Shown here: positions 32,935-33,776 of the stretch, in pieces
Layout of the letters: each line of letters opens with the position of its first letter
Position numbering within the stretch: the first letter of the stretch is position 1
Source: CAYNUJ01 sp964573255
GTDB taxonomy: Bacteria; Bacteroidota; Ignavibacteria; Ignavibacteriales; Melioribacteraceae
Assembly (NCBI GenBank): GCA_964573255.1
Contig: CAZNJB010000034.1
Span: 1-33,776, forward strand
Direction of reading: 5' to 3'
Length of the DNA: 33,776 nt
Made by a program: the position numbers and the translations under genes
The notes under the pieces: generated by a model
Database searches by the model: none
Told to the model about the DNA's origin: nothing
The model's input: the letters and a program-made list of their open reading frames with translations, nothing else

Positions 32935-33744
32935 ATGTCTAAAGCATCTCTCATCATCTCATTTTACAACAATATCGATTATCTCGAGCTTGTATTTGCA
33001 GGGCTGGAACGTCAATCGGAAAAAGATTTCGAAATTATAATTGCCGATGACGGAAGCTCACCCAATGTTGTTTCAAAAATTGAAACTATGCTGAATCGAC
33101 TTGAATTCAGTTCACTACATATTTGGCAGGAAGACAAAGGTTTTCGTAAAAATAGAATTTTGAATAAGGCAGTCGAATCTGCTATGTCGGAATATCTCAT
33201 TTTTATCGATGGCGACTGCATTCCCCATTCAAAATTTATTGAAGAACACATTAAATATTCCCAAACAGATGTATGCTTAACGGGAAGACGCGTAAATCTT
33301 TCTAAGAAAATTACAGACTTACTCACTCCCGAGAAGGTAAAATTGGGATGGTTAGAGAAGAATTTATTCCGTTTGATGTCAGACGGTTTATTCGGCAAGT
33401 CGTTCGATGTTGAAAAGGGAATTTATTTGAAGAATAATTATTTGAGAAATCGGTTCAATCGAAAAAAAAGGGGATTGTTGGGCTGTAATTTTTCTCTTCA
33501 TAAAAAAACAATGCTCTCAATTAATGGTTTCGATGAAAGATACGAAGCCCCTTCTGTCGGGGAAGATAGCGATGTTCAATTCAGATTGGAGCTGAAAAAT
33601 ATCGAAATTAAGTCCCTGAACAATATTGCCGTTCAATATCATTTGTACCACAAACTCCAACCTCGCCCTCAAAAGAATTTGGATCTTTTCGAAAAAGTAA
33701 AAGAACAAGCCGAAGCATTCACTCCTTTCGGAATAAAAAAATAA
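32935..33744 (+). CDS. Glycosyltransferase family 2 protein
   Basis: A 269-residue GT-A fold glycosyltransferase that transfers sugar from a nucleotide donor, probably in surface polysaccharide synthesis. Visible features are ASLIISFYNNIDYLELVFAG at the N-terminus, the nucleotide-binding EIIIADDGSS, and the metal-binding DxD as D92-G93-D94 in LIFIDGDCIPH. A C-terminal galactosyltransferase-like segment has GCNFSLHKKTMLSINGFDE and GEDSDVQFRL. I chose ATG 32935, which opens the conserved strand. An in-frame TTG at 32887 overlapping sucC would add 16 unconserved residues across the terminator. No Shine-Dalgarno is seen apart from the GGGG of the terminator stem. Acceptor and donor are unknown. 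Confidence 0.87.
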   Translation: MSKASLIISFYNNIDYLELVFAGLERQSEKDFEIIIADDGSSPNVVSKIETMLNRLEFSSLHIWQEDKGFRKNRILNKAVESAMSEYLIFIDGDCIPHSKFIEEHIKYSQTDVCLTGRRVNLSKKITDLLTPEKVKLGWLEKNLFRLMSDGLFGKSFDVEKGIYLKNNYLRNRFNRKKRGLLGCNFSLHKKTMLSINGFDERYEAPSVGEDSDVQFRLELKNIEIKSLNNIAVQYHLYHKLQPRPQKNLDLFEKVKEQAEAFTPFGIKK

Positions 33745-33776
33745 TTAAATAATTCTTTAATAATTCTGTATATATT

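Overview
The window is a low-GC bacterial chromosome segment with dense genes on both strands. The best clue to its source is the secreted protein at 20204..21295. It ends in a type IX secretion (T9SS) sorting domain with the motif QNYPNPFNPST, and a PorV/PorQ-like outer-membrane protein lies at 5931..7172. Together with low GC and a GSCFA-family protein, this suggests the Bacteroidota/Chlorobiota/Ignavibacteriota group. The wording of the sorting domain favours Ignavibacteria-like organisms. This is inferred from sequence features, not from a database search.

Layout. 1-8.3 kb: a tRNA-Ser(UGA) without encoded CCA, an exported GH13 alpha-amylase lipoprotein, Tex, a convergent dGTPase-like HD hydrolase, the PorV-like protein, then a tight sufE plus MiaE-like di-iron pair. 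8.4-11.9 kb: a DUF423 membrane protein, an aldehyde dehydrogenase, a four-helix-bundle (S23/IVP family) gene enclosed by inverted arrays of a 7-nt repeat, DNA-3-methyladenine glycosylase I, and a Tat-type Rieske protein. 12.2-14.9 kb: alaS. 15.0-18.4 kb: an ECF sigma factor with an RskA-like anti-sigma factor, running head-on into a three-gene operon (5-formyl-THF cyclo-ligase, a double-PspC membrane protein, a small membrane protein). 18.5-23.6 kb: the RNA ligase RtcB, the T9SS cargo protein and a DPP-IV-like S9 peptidase. 23.8-31.4 kb: a signalling block with two tandem PAS histidine kinases translationally coupled to a GSCFA protein, converging with a GYD-domain protein and a hybrid kinase-receiver. 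31.7-33.7 kb: sucC with its own terminator, then a family 2 glycosyltransferase.

Most genes are housekeeping or envelope/signalling functions. The most unusual structure is at 10268..10790: a compact candidate mobile cassette whose only gene is the four-helix-bundle protein. It is bounded by inverted heptamer arrays (22 of 24 bases match in the shared core). Its right end forms the start of the neighbouring tag gene and gives that enzyme a 19-residue N-terminal extension relative to E. coli Tag. No CRISPR array, prophage, transposase, integrase or rRNA was seen.
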